DNA of 64,000 nucleotides from Astropecten irregularis (Eukaryota > Echinodermata > Asteroidea > Paxillosida > Astropectinidae). A program made the position numbers and the translations under genes. Where the stretch lies: NCBI GenBank assembly GCA_963971285.1, contig OZ020254.1:12400001-12464000 (forward strand). The letters run 5' to 3'. Each line of letters starts with the position of its first letter. The first letter of the stretch is position 1. The notes beneath the pieces are model-generated. The model was not told where the DNA came from. It saw only the letters and a program-made list of their open reading frames with translations, and searched no databases. Positions 27,001-33,054 of this stretch are shown here, one piece after another.

Positions 27001-30000
27001 CCTTGCTTTTGGTATGGTCCATTTCGGAAGCAGGTTTCCCACAAACATTCAACATGTTCAAGGGATTCATTCCACCATCTTCAAACGCTTAGGAAGCCAT
27101 CTCTGTATGCCATAAGTACCATGTCATGGATTTTAAGAGGTTATCAGAGGTCATCCTTATTGCCGACATCTACATGTACCGACAACAACAGCTGTCGTAA
27201 CCCATTAACTGTGGGGTACTGTGGCCGAGTGGTCTGGCGTATTGTACTCAAGATCTTGTGGTCAATCTACAGATTGTGGGTTCGAATCCAGCCATGGGCT
27301 AACGGTGCTTGCGTCCTTGGGTAAGACGCTTTGTCACATATTGCTTCTCTTCACCCAGGTGTAAATGGGTACCTGTGAAGGTAGAGATGGCTTTGTGTGT
27401 TTGATTAGCCCTGTGCGCTTTGCAGGCAGCTGCAGGCTGTATACTCCCCAGGGAGCTGAGATTGTTTCAGGAATGTAAATGGGCCCGATAACCAGGGATA
27501 ATAATTAAAGCGTTGTGATACCCTTCTTGTGTGTAAGAACGCTATATAAATGCCCAAATTATTAAATTATTATTAACTAAAAATAATCAGTGAAATTAAC
27601 ATAACTTTCATAATTTGCCCAGCAATGAAATCACTATACATGTACTGTACATGTAGGTTGCTAGCAGATTATTTTCTTAACCGGGGCCAAAAAATAAAAT
27701 ATTCTGGGGGCAAAAACTTTTATTTTCTCGCCGGAGTGAAAAGATCACAATTTGTTTTTGTCATTTAGTTGTTTTTTATTGTCAGTCTGTCAGCAATAGC
27801 ACTGCGCACTTGCGCTAAAAATAGCACCGAACCTCAGACAAACATTGCAACGTGGCCATGTGGGGATATGTGCATGCATGGTGTGACATCATTAGTACGG
27901 AACGCTATTAGTGTGACCTCTGTTTGAGGTTACTAATTAATTTTAAAATAACAGCAGACTTACTTGGGTGGCTTTGTCCTTGTTGTCATGTTTGTCAGGG
28001 TGCCACTTGAGAGCCAGTCGCCTATAAGCTGTCTTAATATCAGCTTCACTGGCGCCTGTCATAAACATCAACATGAGATTGGAATAAACAATCTTGGCAA
28101 GGACACTGTAACCACTACCACTCTGCACTAGCTTTTTTATTTTGGGGTTGACGGTTTGCCAAGCGCCCCAGAGAATCCATAACCCTCAATGTGTTGTATA
28201 CACAAAATAAATAATACTTCACGGTACTTGCGCCAAAATAATGAGCGATTTTCAGGCTAATTTGGGATGTCTTTGTTGTCCTTTGAGGACTTTTATGGCG
28301 CAAGTACCGTGAAGTACAATTTTTGCTGCGTACAACACATTATTTAGGGCTATGGGTTTCTCTGGGGTGCTAGACTGTCTGTCAACCCCAAAATTAAAAA
28401 AATAGAGTTCAGCCCTAGCATGCCTACATGTAGGCCCACCTCCATGCCATGGCACAGCGAAAAATCCCTCACACGAATTGGCACGAACCGGCCGCAAGAG
28501 GGCGTCACGATCATCTCATTATGTGACGTCATCGCACTGACCAAAAATGGAAGTTTTCATGAATGAAACTGACGCGCCGCATGAGCACATACTCATCAAC
28601 GCCCACTCGAATCACTGCCACTCTGACAGACCTCGCCACGATCTTTCCAATGGTACCAAAAACGTACAAATTTGAAGATTTCTTTGACCTTTAGACCATT
28701 TTGTGTGGTTTCAACCGATGTTCAAGAACTCACAGACTCTGCGGCCATAGGCCTATTTGAACTTTGGTCAGCTGTATTTTTGTTACCATTTTACCACGAA
28801 ACTGCGCCACTGTCTCAGCACAGCGAAAAATTCCCCATATGCACTGTAACACGGATGGAAACAGTGCCGTGTGTAAAAAGCGCCGCGCTGATTGGTCAAC
28901 GCGCGAGGCCGTGCTCGTGACGTCACGGAAACCATGTGCTGGCCCAACTCGTTACGCACGCACGCAGGGCCGTTGCAGACACGTACGGGGCACGCATTAC
29001 GCGATGTGCCTATTCAAACACACGCGGTGTACGACTACGCAACGATCAACAGTCGGCCGTACGACATCTCCGGATGACCATGCAATCTATGCATATTCAT
29101 GTGGCGCTCTCAGCATACACAACCAATAGACCCAACACACGTTATATGAATATTCAACGACCCAACAATCACACTCAGACGGTGGCGCGGTTTCGCGGTA
29201 AAATGACAACAAAAATACAGCTCACCAAAGTTCAAATACGATCGCGGTGTCCGTGAGTTCTCGAACGTCGGGTGACACCACCAAAAATGGTCAAAAGGTC
29301 GAAGAAATGTACAAATTTGTATGTTTTTGGTACCATTCGAAAGATCGTGGCGAGGTCTGTCGAAGTAACTATGGTTAGAGTGGGCATCGCTGAGTATGTG
29401 CCCATGCGCGTCAGTTTCATTCATGAAAACTTCCATTTTTGGTCAGTGCGATGACGTCACATAATGAGATGATCGTGACGCCCTCTTGCGACCGTTTCGT
29501 GCCAATTCGTGTAAGGGATTTTTCGCTGTGCTCAGTGTGATTGTTAGGTCGTTGAATATTCATTTGCATGCCATGTGTTTGCATAGGCACAGCGAAAAAT
29601 TCCCCATATGTACTGTAACACGGATGGAAACAGTGCCGTGTGTGAAAAGCGCCGCGCTGATTGGTCAACGTGCGAGGCCGTGCTCGTGACGTCACGGAAA
29701 CCATGTGCTGGCCCAACTCGTTACGCACGCACGCAGGGCCGTTGCAGGCACGTACGGAGCACGCATCACGCGATGTGCCTATGCAAACACACGCGGTGTA
29801 CAACTACACAACGATCAACAGTCGGCCGTACGACATCTCCGGGTGACCATGCAATTCAATGCATATTCATGTGGCGCTCTCAGCATACACAACCAATAGA
29901 TCCAACACATGTTATATGAATATTCAACGACCCAACAATCACACTCAGACGGTGGCGCGGTTTCGCGGTAAAATGACAACAAAAATACAGCTCACCAAAG

Positions 30001-30942
30001 TTCAAATACGATCGCGGTGTCCGTGAGTTCTCGAACGTCGGGTGACACCACCAAAAATGGTCAAAAGGTCGAAGAAATGTACAAATTTGTATGTTTTTGG
30101 TACCATTCGAAAGATCGTGGCGAGGTCTGTCGAAGTAACTATGGTTAGAGTGGGCATCGCTGAGTATGTGCCCATGCGCGTCAGTTTCATTCATGAAATC
30201 TTCCATTTTTGGTCAGTGCGATGACGTCACATAATGAGATGTTCGTGACGCCCTCTTGCGGCCGTTTCGTGCCAATTCGTGTAAGGGATTTTTTGCTGTG
30301 ATAGGCACATCGCGTGATCCTGCAACGGCCCTGCGTGTGTGCATAACGAGTTGGGCCAGCACATGGTTTAGGTGACGTCACAAGCACTGCCTTGCGCGTT
30401 GACCGATTACAACGTCGCTTATCACACACGGCACAGTTTCCATCCATGTTACAGTACATATGCCCAGGGAATTTTTCGGAGCTGTGCATGCCAAGGCCTA
30501 CTTCCATGCTCATGGGCATGCATATGGACCAGTCAAACTCAAAACTGCGTTGTTTATCAAGCTCAATAATTGTTCGTCATATTTTGATGTAGGTTCTACA
30601 GCCCAAGTCACAGTCGACCCACAAAATACCGCTTTAAAATGACCTGATGACTATGTTGGTAAAGACAGCAATGAATGAAAATTGCAAAATGAAAAGACAC
30701 AAAGCAACAAAACGGACGGATTTGACAAACTCACTAGGGATAGGCCTACGTTAGACTCGGCTAGTTGAGACTTGAGTTCATAACAAATGCAAATTCGTTC
30801 GTTGAACTTGAACGATTGACTCATTGAAAAAAAAAACTTGATACAATTTGACAAAAACGTAGCAAGGCCGACGTCTTTCTACAGGGTACATACCTCTTGA
30901 AACACCCAGGATGTCACAAGCCTTGGCCTTGTCGAGCGTCAT
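8890..30942 (-). CDS. TTC31: TTC31-like multidomain protein: J domain, coiled coil, TPR, UBA-like, RRM, CCCH
   Basis: About 20 coding exons on the minus strand encode roughly 700 residues. In order: an N-terminal J domain with HPD (exons 1-3); a hydrophobic/acidic segment ([10 protein letters not shown], then [14 protein letters not shown]); a 90-residue Lys/Arg/Glu coiled coil; a low-complexity linker; TPRs ([20 protein letters not shown], then [20 protein letters not shown]); a UBA-like segment ([13 protein letters not shown]); an RRM (RNP2 LWVGNL, RNP1-like RFCAFINY); polyQ; and a CCCH finger (C-x7-C-x5-C-x3-H). Coiled coil and TPRs match vertebrate TTC31, which as remembered lacks the other domains. 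J and TPR domains point to Hsp70/Hsp90 co-chaperone work; RRM and CCCH point to RNA binding. ATG 30942-30940 is chosen because it leads straight into the J domain. The exon 3-4 junction is unresolved. Confidence 0.82.
9325..9660 (+). mobile_element. tRNA-derived SINE (5' truncated)
   Basis: It shares the B box (GGGTTCGAATCCAACAATGG) and body with the copies at 1941 and 27212 and ends in ATT repeats. The A-box region is mostly missing. It lies between the last two exons of the TTC31-like gene. Confidence 0.7.
9711..9910 (-). CDS. TTC31: TTC31-like exon 19 (RRM end, polyQ)
   Basis: It begins [17 protein letters not shown], the last RRM strand, and continues into a Gln-rich tract encoded by CAG runs (plus-strand CTG at about 9763-9781). 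The donor is GTAGGT. Confidence 0.83.
10180..10570. repeat. Dispersed repeat of the CGTTATAG family, partial
   Basis: TATAACGAACGCC and GGGATGCACAAA near 10190-10215, with GATGATGTTCAGTATAGCGG near 10543, match segments of the repeat at 12845-13440. Confidence 0.4.
10745..10847 (-). CDS. TTC31: TTC31-like exon 18 (RRM, RNP1)
   Basis: It encodes [20 protein letters not shown] and then [10 protein letters not shown], covering RNP1 and helix 2. Confidence 0.87.
11055..11345. repeat. Minisatellite, about 20-21 bp unit
   Basis: About 14 head-to-tail units of the type TGTGCATTTTTCTTTACAAAA, with single-base changes. It produces open frames on the plus strand with repeated MCIF/LQNV-like peptides that are artefacts of the repeat. 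It lies in an intron of the TTC31-like gene. Confidence 0.85.
11465..11707 (-). other. Unassigned open frame of 80 codons in an intron
   Basis: The minus-strand frame reads [20 protein letters not shown] and onward. HIESGIH resembles a zinc-finger H-x5-H spacing, but no paired cysteines or known domain could be fixed. It may be a transposon fragment or a chance frame. Confidence 0.2.
12517..12606 (-). CDS. TTC31: TTC31-like exon 17 (RRM, RNP2)
   Basis: It encodes [20 protein letters not shown] and then LFGP, the RNP2 strand and helix 1 of an RRM. The donor is GTAAGT. Confidence 0.87.
12947..13350. mobile_element. hAT-like MITE with 8-bp target duplication
   Basis: The ends are TAGTGCTGGGCAAAATCGG and its near inverse ending in GCCCAGCACTA. 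GTATTGTA flanks it at 12939-12946 and 13351-13358. It sits inside an older CGTTATAG repeat (about 12845-13440). No transposase frame is present. Confidence 0.78.
13561..13742 (-). CDS. TTC31: TTC31-like exon 16 (UBA-like)
   Basis: It encodes [20 protein letters not shown] and then AALDALL. The MGF motif, hydrophobic spacing and final Leu-Leu are those of a UBA fold. An acidic tail (YISDEEDY) follows. Confidence 0.82.
14150..14632. mobile_element. MITE of the TTCACACTAT family, interrupted
   Basis: Parts match the element at 22013-22365 (GGTTCAAC, GAACCGGATT and GTGTGAAAAGG blocks). It is split by the MITE at 14344-14465. Confidence 0.45.
14344..14465. mobile_element. Small MITE with 6-bp target duplication, nested
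   Basis: It has ends CAGGCATGCAACT and AGTTGCGTGTCTG and is flanked by CTACCA (14338-14343 and 14466-14471). It belongs to the same family as 6989-7128. Confidence 0.68.
14722..14826 (-). CDS. TTC31: TTC31-like exon 15 (TPR end)
   Basis: It encodes [20 protein letters not shown] and then [11 protein letters not shown]. The donor is GTGAGT. Confidence 0.85.
14921..15053. mobile_element. Hairpin MITE (GGAGTTAGGAGGGCCTGA ends)
   Basis: The inverted ends GGAGTTAGGAGGGCCTGA and TCAGGCCCTCCTAACTCC enclose inner inverted AGGATCTTT motifs. Related fragments lie at 16060-16130 and 18085-18310. Confidence 0.65.
15064..15211. mobile_element. Hairpin MITE (AATGGGAAACTTT ends)
   Basis: Inverted ends AATGGGAAACTTTAAAGAAC and TTCTCCAAAGTCTCCCATT enclose GC-rich alternating GCGC/TGCGCA sequence. 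A second copy is at 17653-17789. Confidence 0.68.
15315..15405 (-). CDS. TTC31: TTC31-like exon 14 (TPR)
   Basis: It encodes [20 protein letters not shown] and then [11 protein letters not shown]. The donor is GTGAGT. Confidence 0.87.
15556..15923. mobile_element. TTAA-flanked miniature element
   Basis: TTAA at 15556-15559 and 15920-15923. The ends are AAGGTATAATACATGATTGG and TGTATTTGTGTACCTT, and the interior is shared with the 19763 copy. Confidence 0.65.
16166..16216 (-). CDS. TTC31: TTC31-like exon 13 (TPR)
   Basis: It encodes [16 protein letters not shown], the start of the second TPR, with donor GTAAGA. Confidence 0.85.
16458..16793. mobile_element. Foldback MITE with ends of over 40 bp
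   Basis: The end reads CAGTAATTCGAGCACACGG, then TGGCGCCCTCTTTTGATTAA. Its near-perfect inverse closes the element (TTAATCAAAAGAGGGCGCCA, then CCGTGTGTTCAGATTACTG). Confidence 0.7.
16955..17150. mobile_element. Hairpin MITE
   Basis: Arms GGTACTCATTTTGCAAGCTG at about 16974 and CAGCTTGCAAAATGAGTACC at about 17111 are perfect inverses, and flanking bases extend the pairing. Confidence 0.65.
17198..17288 (-). CDS. TTC31: TTC31-like exon 12 (TPR)
   Basis: It encodes [20 protein letters not shown] and then IELDPRD, a canonical TPR. The acceptor is TTCGCAG and the donor GTAAGC. Confidence 0.87.
17653..17789. mobile_element. Hairpin MITE (AATGGGAGACTTT ends)
   Basis: Inverted ends AATGGGAGACTTTGCAGAAC and TCTCCAAAGTCTCCCATT enclose alternating GCATGCGC sequence. 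It belongs to the 15064-15211 family. Confidence 0.68.
17876..17921 (-). CDS. TTC31: TTC31-like exon 11
   Basis: It reads [15 protein letters not shown]. The acceptor is GATTGCAG and the donor GTAGGC, phase 1. Confidence 0.7.
18329..18475. mobile_element. MITE with GTTGATTTCAC ends
   Basis: It has the inner TACGTAGGGCTGCAATGCAT motif and the GTTTGGTGAAATCGACCC end of the 2384-2530 family. Confidence 0.62.
18558..18732 (-). CDS. TTC31: TTC31-like exon 10
   Basis: It encodes [20 protein letters not shown] and then an Ala- and Lys-rich segment. The acceptor is CCTTTAG and the donor GTAAGA. Confidence 0.75.
19551..19702 (-). CDS. TTC31: TTC31-like exon 9
   Basis: It encodes an Asn/Ser-rich linker ending [10 protein letters not shown]. 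The acceptor is TTCAACAG and the donor GTGAGT, phase 2. Confidence 0.75.
19763..20098. mobile_element. TTAA-flanked miniature element
   Basis: TTAA at 19763-19766 and 20095-20098. It shares its interior with the 15556 copy (GAACAGCAC, GAGCTCAATCGGACATCTGA). Confidence 0.65.
20196..20465 (-). CDS. TTC31: TTC31-like exon 8 (basic coiled coil)
   Basis: It encodes 90 residues rich in Lys, Arg and Glu ([19 protein letters not shown] and onward), matching the coiled coil of TTC31. The acceptor is GGAAACAG and the donor GTATGT. Confidence 0.85.
20560..21015. mobile_element. TTAA-flanked miniature element with internal duplication
   Basis: TTAA at 20560-20563 and 21012-21015. The TCAAAGAAATACAGATTCA block occurs twice (about 20588 and 20711), making this copy longer than the others. 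Confidence 0.65.
21309..21692. mobile_element. TTAA-flanked miniature element, GCATACGTTTGG subfamily
   Basis: TTAA at 21309-21312 and 21689-21692. The ends are GGGATTGCATACGTTTGG and CCAAACGTATGCAATGCC. The copy at 43339-43710 is nearly identical in the opposite orientation. Confidence 0.78.
21858..21877 (-). CDS. TTC31: TTC31-like exon 7 (20-nt microexon)
   Basis: It reads TNRPTAS, with acceptor TTATACAG and donor GTAAGT. Its 20 bases restore phase 0 for the next exon, which is the main support. Confidence 0.55.
22013..22365. mobile_element. MITE with TTTTCACA ends
   Basis: Inverted GGGCTTTTCACAATGT and ATAGTGTGAAAAGGCCT close the element. The interior repeats GGTTGAAA and CAACCC motifs. 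Confidence 0.55.
22478..22800 (+). mobile_element. tRNA-derived SINE, second family
   Basis: An A-box-like GTGGCAAGTGTGTTAGGC is followed by a B-box-like GGTTCGATCCC at about 22527. The body contains TTTCTCCGGGTTCTCCGG and it ends in ATT repeats. The body differs from the 1941/9325/27212 family. Confidence 0.68.
22885..22965 (-). CDS. TTC31: TTC31-like exon 6 (acidic)
   Basis: It encodes [20 protein letters not shown] and then FWESV, a strongly acidic stretch. The acceptor is TGCCTTCAG and the donor GTAATA. Confidence 0.75.
23026..23498. mobile_element. 473-bp element with perfect 8-bp target duplication
   Basis: AACATGAC occurs at 23018-23025 and 23499-23506. The terminal repeats begin CATAGAGCTATATTAAAATT and run for about 38 bp with a single mismatch. 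The interior is GC-richer and non-coding. Confidence 0.78.
24082..24187. mobile_element. MITE related to the GGGTCGATTTCAC family
   Basis: GAGTCAACTTCACGAATCCC and GAGTTTGGTGGAATCAACCC form inverted ends. Confidence 0.55.
24305..24347 (-). CDS. TTC31: TTC31-like exon 5
   Basis: It reads [14 protein letters not shown], a hydrophobic segment just after the J domain. The acceptor is TTTGGCAG and the donor GTAAG, ending in phase 1. Confidence 0.7.
25158..25197 (-). CDS. TTC31: TTC31-like exon 4 (5' limit uncertain)
   Basis: The frame that continues into exon 5 reads [14 protein letters not shown] with donor GTACTT. The only acceptor after an upstream in-frame TAA is ATGAG, which needs two bases carried over from the previous exon; a missed microexon is likely. 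Confidence 0.5.
25807..25878 (-). CDS. TTC31: TTC31-like exon 3 (J domain end)
   Basis: It reads [21 protein letters not shown]-domain helix III. The acceptor is TTACTCAG and the proposed donor GTACAG, phase 0. This donor does not match the phase needed by exon 4. Confidence 0.75.
26407..26570. mobile_element. MITE with GGCCAATTTCATAAA ends
   Basis: GGCCAATTTCATAAAACT and its inverse (CTTTATGAAATCGGCC) enclose inverted GACGCGTC-type motifs. Confidence 0.6.
27212..27570 (+). mobile_element. tRNA-derived SINE, best preserved copy
   Basis: The head is tRNA-like with A box TGTGGCCGAGTGGTC and B box GGTTCGAATCC, followed by the shared body (CACCCAGGTGTAAATGGGTA) and an ATT-rich tail. Confidence 0.78.
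27796..27911. mobile_element. MITE of the AATAGYRCTSCGCAC family
   Basis: It matches the 1770-1931 element at both ends and in the AGACAAACATTGCAAC block, but has diverged. Confidence 0.55.
27964..28055 (-). CDS. TTC31: TTC31-like exon 2 (J domain, HPD)
   Basis: It encodes [20 protein letters not shown] and onward, with the HPD tripeptide needed for Hsp70 stimulation. The acceptor is ATGACAG and the donor is GTAAGT. Confidence 0.88.
28137..28395. mobile_element. Long-arm hairpin MITE
   Basis: TTTTGGGGTTGAC and GTCAACCCCAAAA form the ends. Inner arms include TACTTCACGGTACTTGCGCC at about 28214 and its inverse at about 28298. Confidence 0.68.
28446..30484. mobile_element. Composite foldback element with 770-bp tandem units
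   Basis: Two near-identical units with a period of 770 bp (for example GTGGCGCTCTCAGCATACAC at 29101 and 29871) occupy about 28816-30300. They are flanked by an inverted partial copy on the left (28446-28720) and another on the right (30300-30484). All parts end near ACAGCGAAAAATTCCC-type sequence. Six TGACGTCA octamers lie inside. Overlapping open frames on both strands repeat between units and look non-coding. It occupies intron 1 of the TTC31-like gene. Confidence 0.72.
30894..30942 (-). CDS. TTC31: TTC31-like exon 1 (start, J domain helix I)
   Basis: ATG at 30942-30940 begins [16 protein letters not shown]. The donor is AG|GTATGT, phase 1. The [19 protein letters not shown] pattern across the junction is typical of J domains. 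Confidence 0.8.
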
Positions 30943-32990
30943 TTTAAAAAAAAGATATTCGAAGTCCCGTAAAGTTCAGCATTCATAAACGTTTCTCCCA
31001 GCTGTGTTGCAGAGTGTACACCATTCGAGCACGTTGCGCCATGTTTTTGTGAAACAGACAACTCTCAGATCACGTGACCACAGTCAGGCTCCTTGACCTC
31101 AAGTATGCGGAAACACACGCATTGGTCTGAATAGTCGGGTACCGCTGCGATGACATCATGATGAGAAAATAATGACAGCACAAGTCCACGGAAACGGCTT
31201 CAGTCAGTGGCTAGTGGCTTCCGTTAAGAAAGCGTGCGATTGGGTAGCCACAGCCACGGATTTTAGACGTGGCTGCGTAGCTGTCCTTTTTGTATCTACG
31301 GTGAATATGAAAGGACACGATCACTCCGCATTATATCGTCGTCACAGTGACTGTTTATGGTGTTGTTTTGTTTTGGTTTATTGTGTAAGAGAGTTGATTT
31401 ACTAGGTGTTCGGACTGAATTGTTATTTTTTCGAGTTTGTTTTCTTCCCAAACTTGTCAGCAGGAAGTTCTTGATTGCATTTTAATTGCAGCTTTCTGGG
31501 CACTCGTGTTTGTATGAATAAAAGCAAAATTGTACTGGAAAGCATCATTGCTACTCCTAAAAGCATGAAAGAAGGAAGTATGCACCTTTTACTTGGTTTG
31601 GTAATTTTTATCTAGACAATTATTATTTGTGCATTTATGATCGAGTATATACTATAGTCATCGATTAATATAATATTTAGTATTGTGTAATGACCTTCAC
31701 TTCCGATGTTACCGGAAGTTGAATCTTTACTCTAAATAACTCTAAAACGGAAGGATTTGGGCACATAAAAACCGAGCGGAATGTAAGATAGAGACATGCT
31801 TGTGATTTCAGAAAATATAGACGATGATGTCATACGGGTTTTACAGCGCCCTCTACGGCCGGATTAAAGTTATATAGTAATTACATACAGTGTACTTCAA
31901 AAGTGAACAATGGATTTCCGCCAAATTTGGTGAAGGCCTATGAATTAGCGCACCTTGACTTATTCGTGAAGATTGAAATCTGTGATGTTATCCAACCGGG
32001 CCGGAAGTTATGCCTTTTTAAAGGAAAATTATGAAATTATTCAAATACTAATATTTACTCGGTAATTTACGGTGAGGAAATCAATGAAAATTGCACAATA
32101 TTTACATGGTATATATACGCATTGAATGACTGTCAACTAATTCCAGTTCAGTATTTGTGATGAACTAAATAACAACAATAATAAAAGTGACGCATATGAA
32201 CATGCAGTATAATCACTATCAGTCAGTGCACACAATTTAATACAGTGATCAGCATAATCAGTATTCATAATGCACGGTATTTGAATACATGTATATGTCA
32301 TTGTACTGCGTGGGGTACAATTGATCACAATGCAACATTTCCACAACGAAACAAAACCCCGCACACCTATAGTTTTTCACACAACCACATGTCGAGATTA
32401 TTATTATTATTATTATTATTATTATTGGTGAAGAAGACCATGCAGCATTGCCTGTTTGGAGATTGAGGAATATTACATGTGGCCATCAAGCGTCTGATCC
32501 AGTTCATTATCATTATCATCGTAGGCCTATATTATATTCGCAGGTTCGAATCCCGCTCAAGTCAAATTATTTTCCCGTCACTTTTCAATCGCTTAGAATT
32601 TATCCAGTCAGTTTCAGTTGTGGTTATTTATTTTGATGATGGTTATTATTATAATTTATTCATTTAACACCTATATCGCCATGACTTTGACCATGATTGT
32701 AAATATTTCTGCCTTCATGTATGCATTTGCCAACTTTCTCCTTCATTAACTGGCATACAATTGCCGCTATTGTCAGCGCCTGGCAACAATAAACCACTTC
32801 CGGTGCCGGGGCGACGGCGACCGTCCGCAAAGGTTAGGAAAAAATATCGCTCCCTGTCGGTGTATCCATCAAGATTGTCACGTGAATCCATATGATACGT
32901 TCAACTTCGAGTATCCGTCGCTATAGTTATACTGCACAGTCGCCAAGGGTAGCTCACTGCTGAGTGGAAGTGACGCCTCGACCGCCAAAA
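30943..32990. promoter_or_regulatory. Intergenic region between divergent genes
   Basis: It is 2,048 bp between the ATG of the TTC31-like gene (minus) and the ATG of the EGF gene (plus). A CACGTG E-box lies near 31072. An ATT microsatellite is at about 32398-32427. The last 300 bp are conserved with the paralogue's upstream region. No exon or tRNA gene was recognised. Confidence 0.5.
32690..32990 (+). promoter_or_regulatory. Promoter/5' UTR of the EGF gene (array copy 1)
   Basis: Blocks such as ATTGCCGCTATTGTCAGCGC and CTGCACAGTCG recur upstream of the dead copy (37260-37477) and of the paralogue (62895-63192). This is the main evidence for a shared regulatory region. No clear TATA box was seen. 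Confidence 0.55.
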
Positions 32991-33054
32991 ATGGCGCTTT
33001 TCTGGCAAATTCTTGCACTTATATCACTGGTTGTTTACGTCAAGGTTTCCAAAG
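32991..33054 (+). CDS. EGF gene exon 1 (signal peptide)
   Basis: ATG in the context AAAAATGG begins MALFWQILALISLVVYVKVS. The donor is G|GTAGGA, phase 1. The paralogous exon at 63193 is nearly identical. Confidence 0.78.

Noticed and set aside
27212-27300. Functional tRNA gene
   Set aside because: The A and B boxes are there, but the cloverleaf does not close and a shared non-tRNA body follows, so it is a SINE.
28672-30206. Several open frames of 60-128 codons on both strands between 28.2 and 30.6 kb
   Set aside because: They recur in both 770-bp units and in the inverted flanks of one foldback element, overlap on both strands and show no domain.
32398-32427. CRISPR-like or regulatory array
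   Set aside because: It is a plain ATT microsatellite; no direct repeats with spacers occur in the window.
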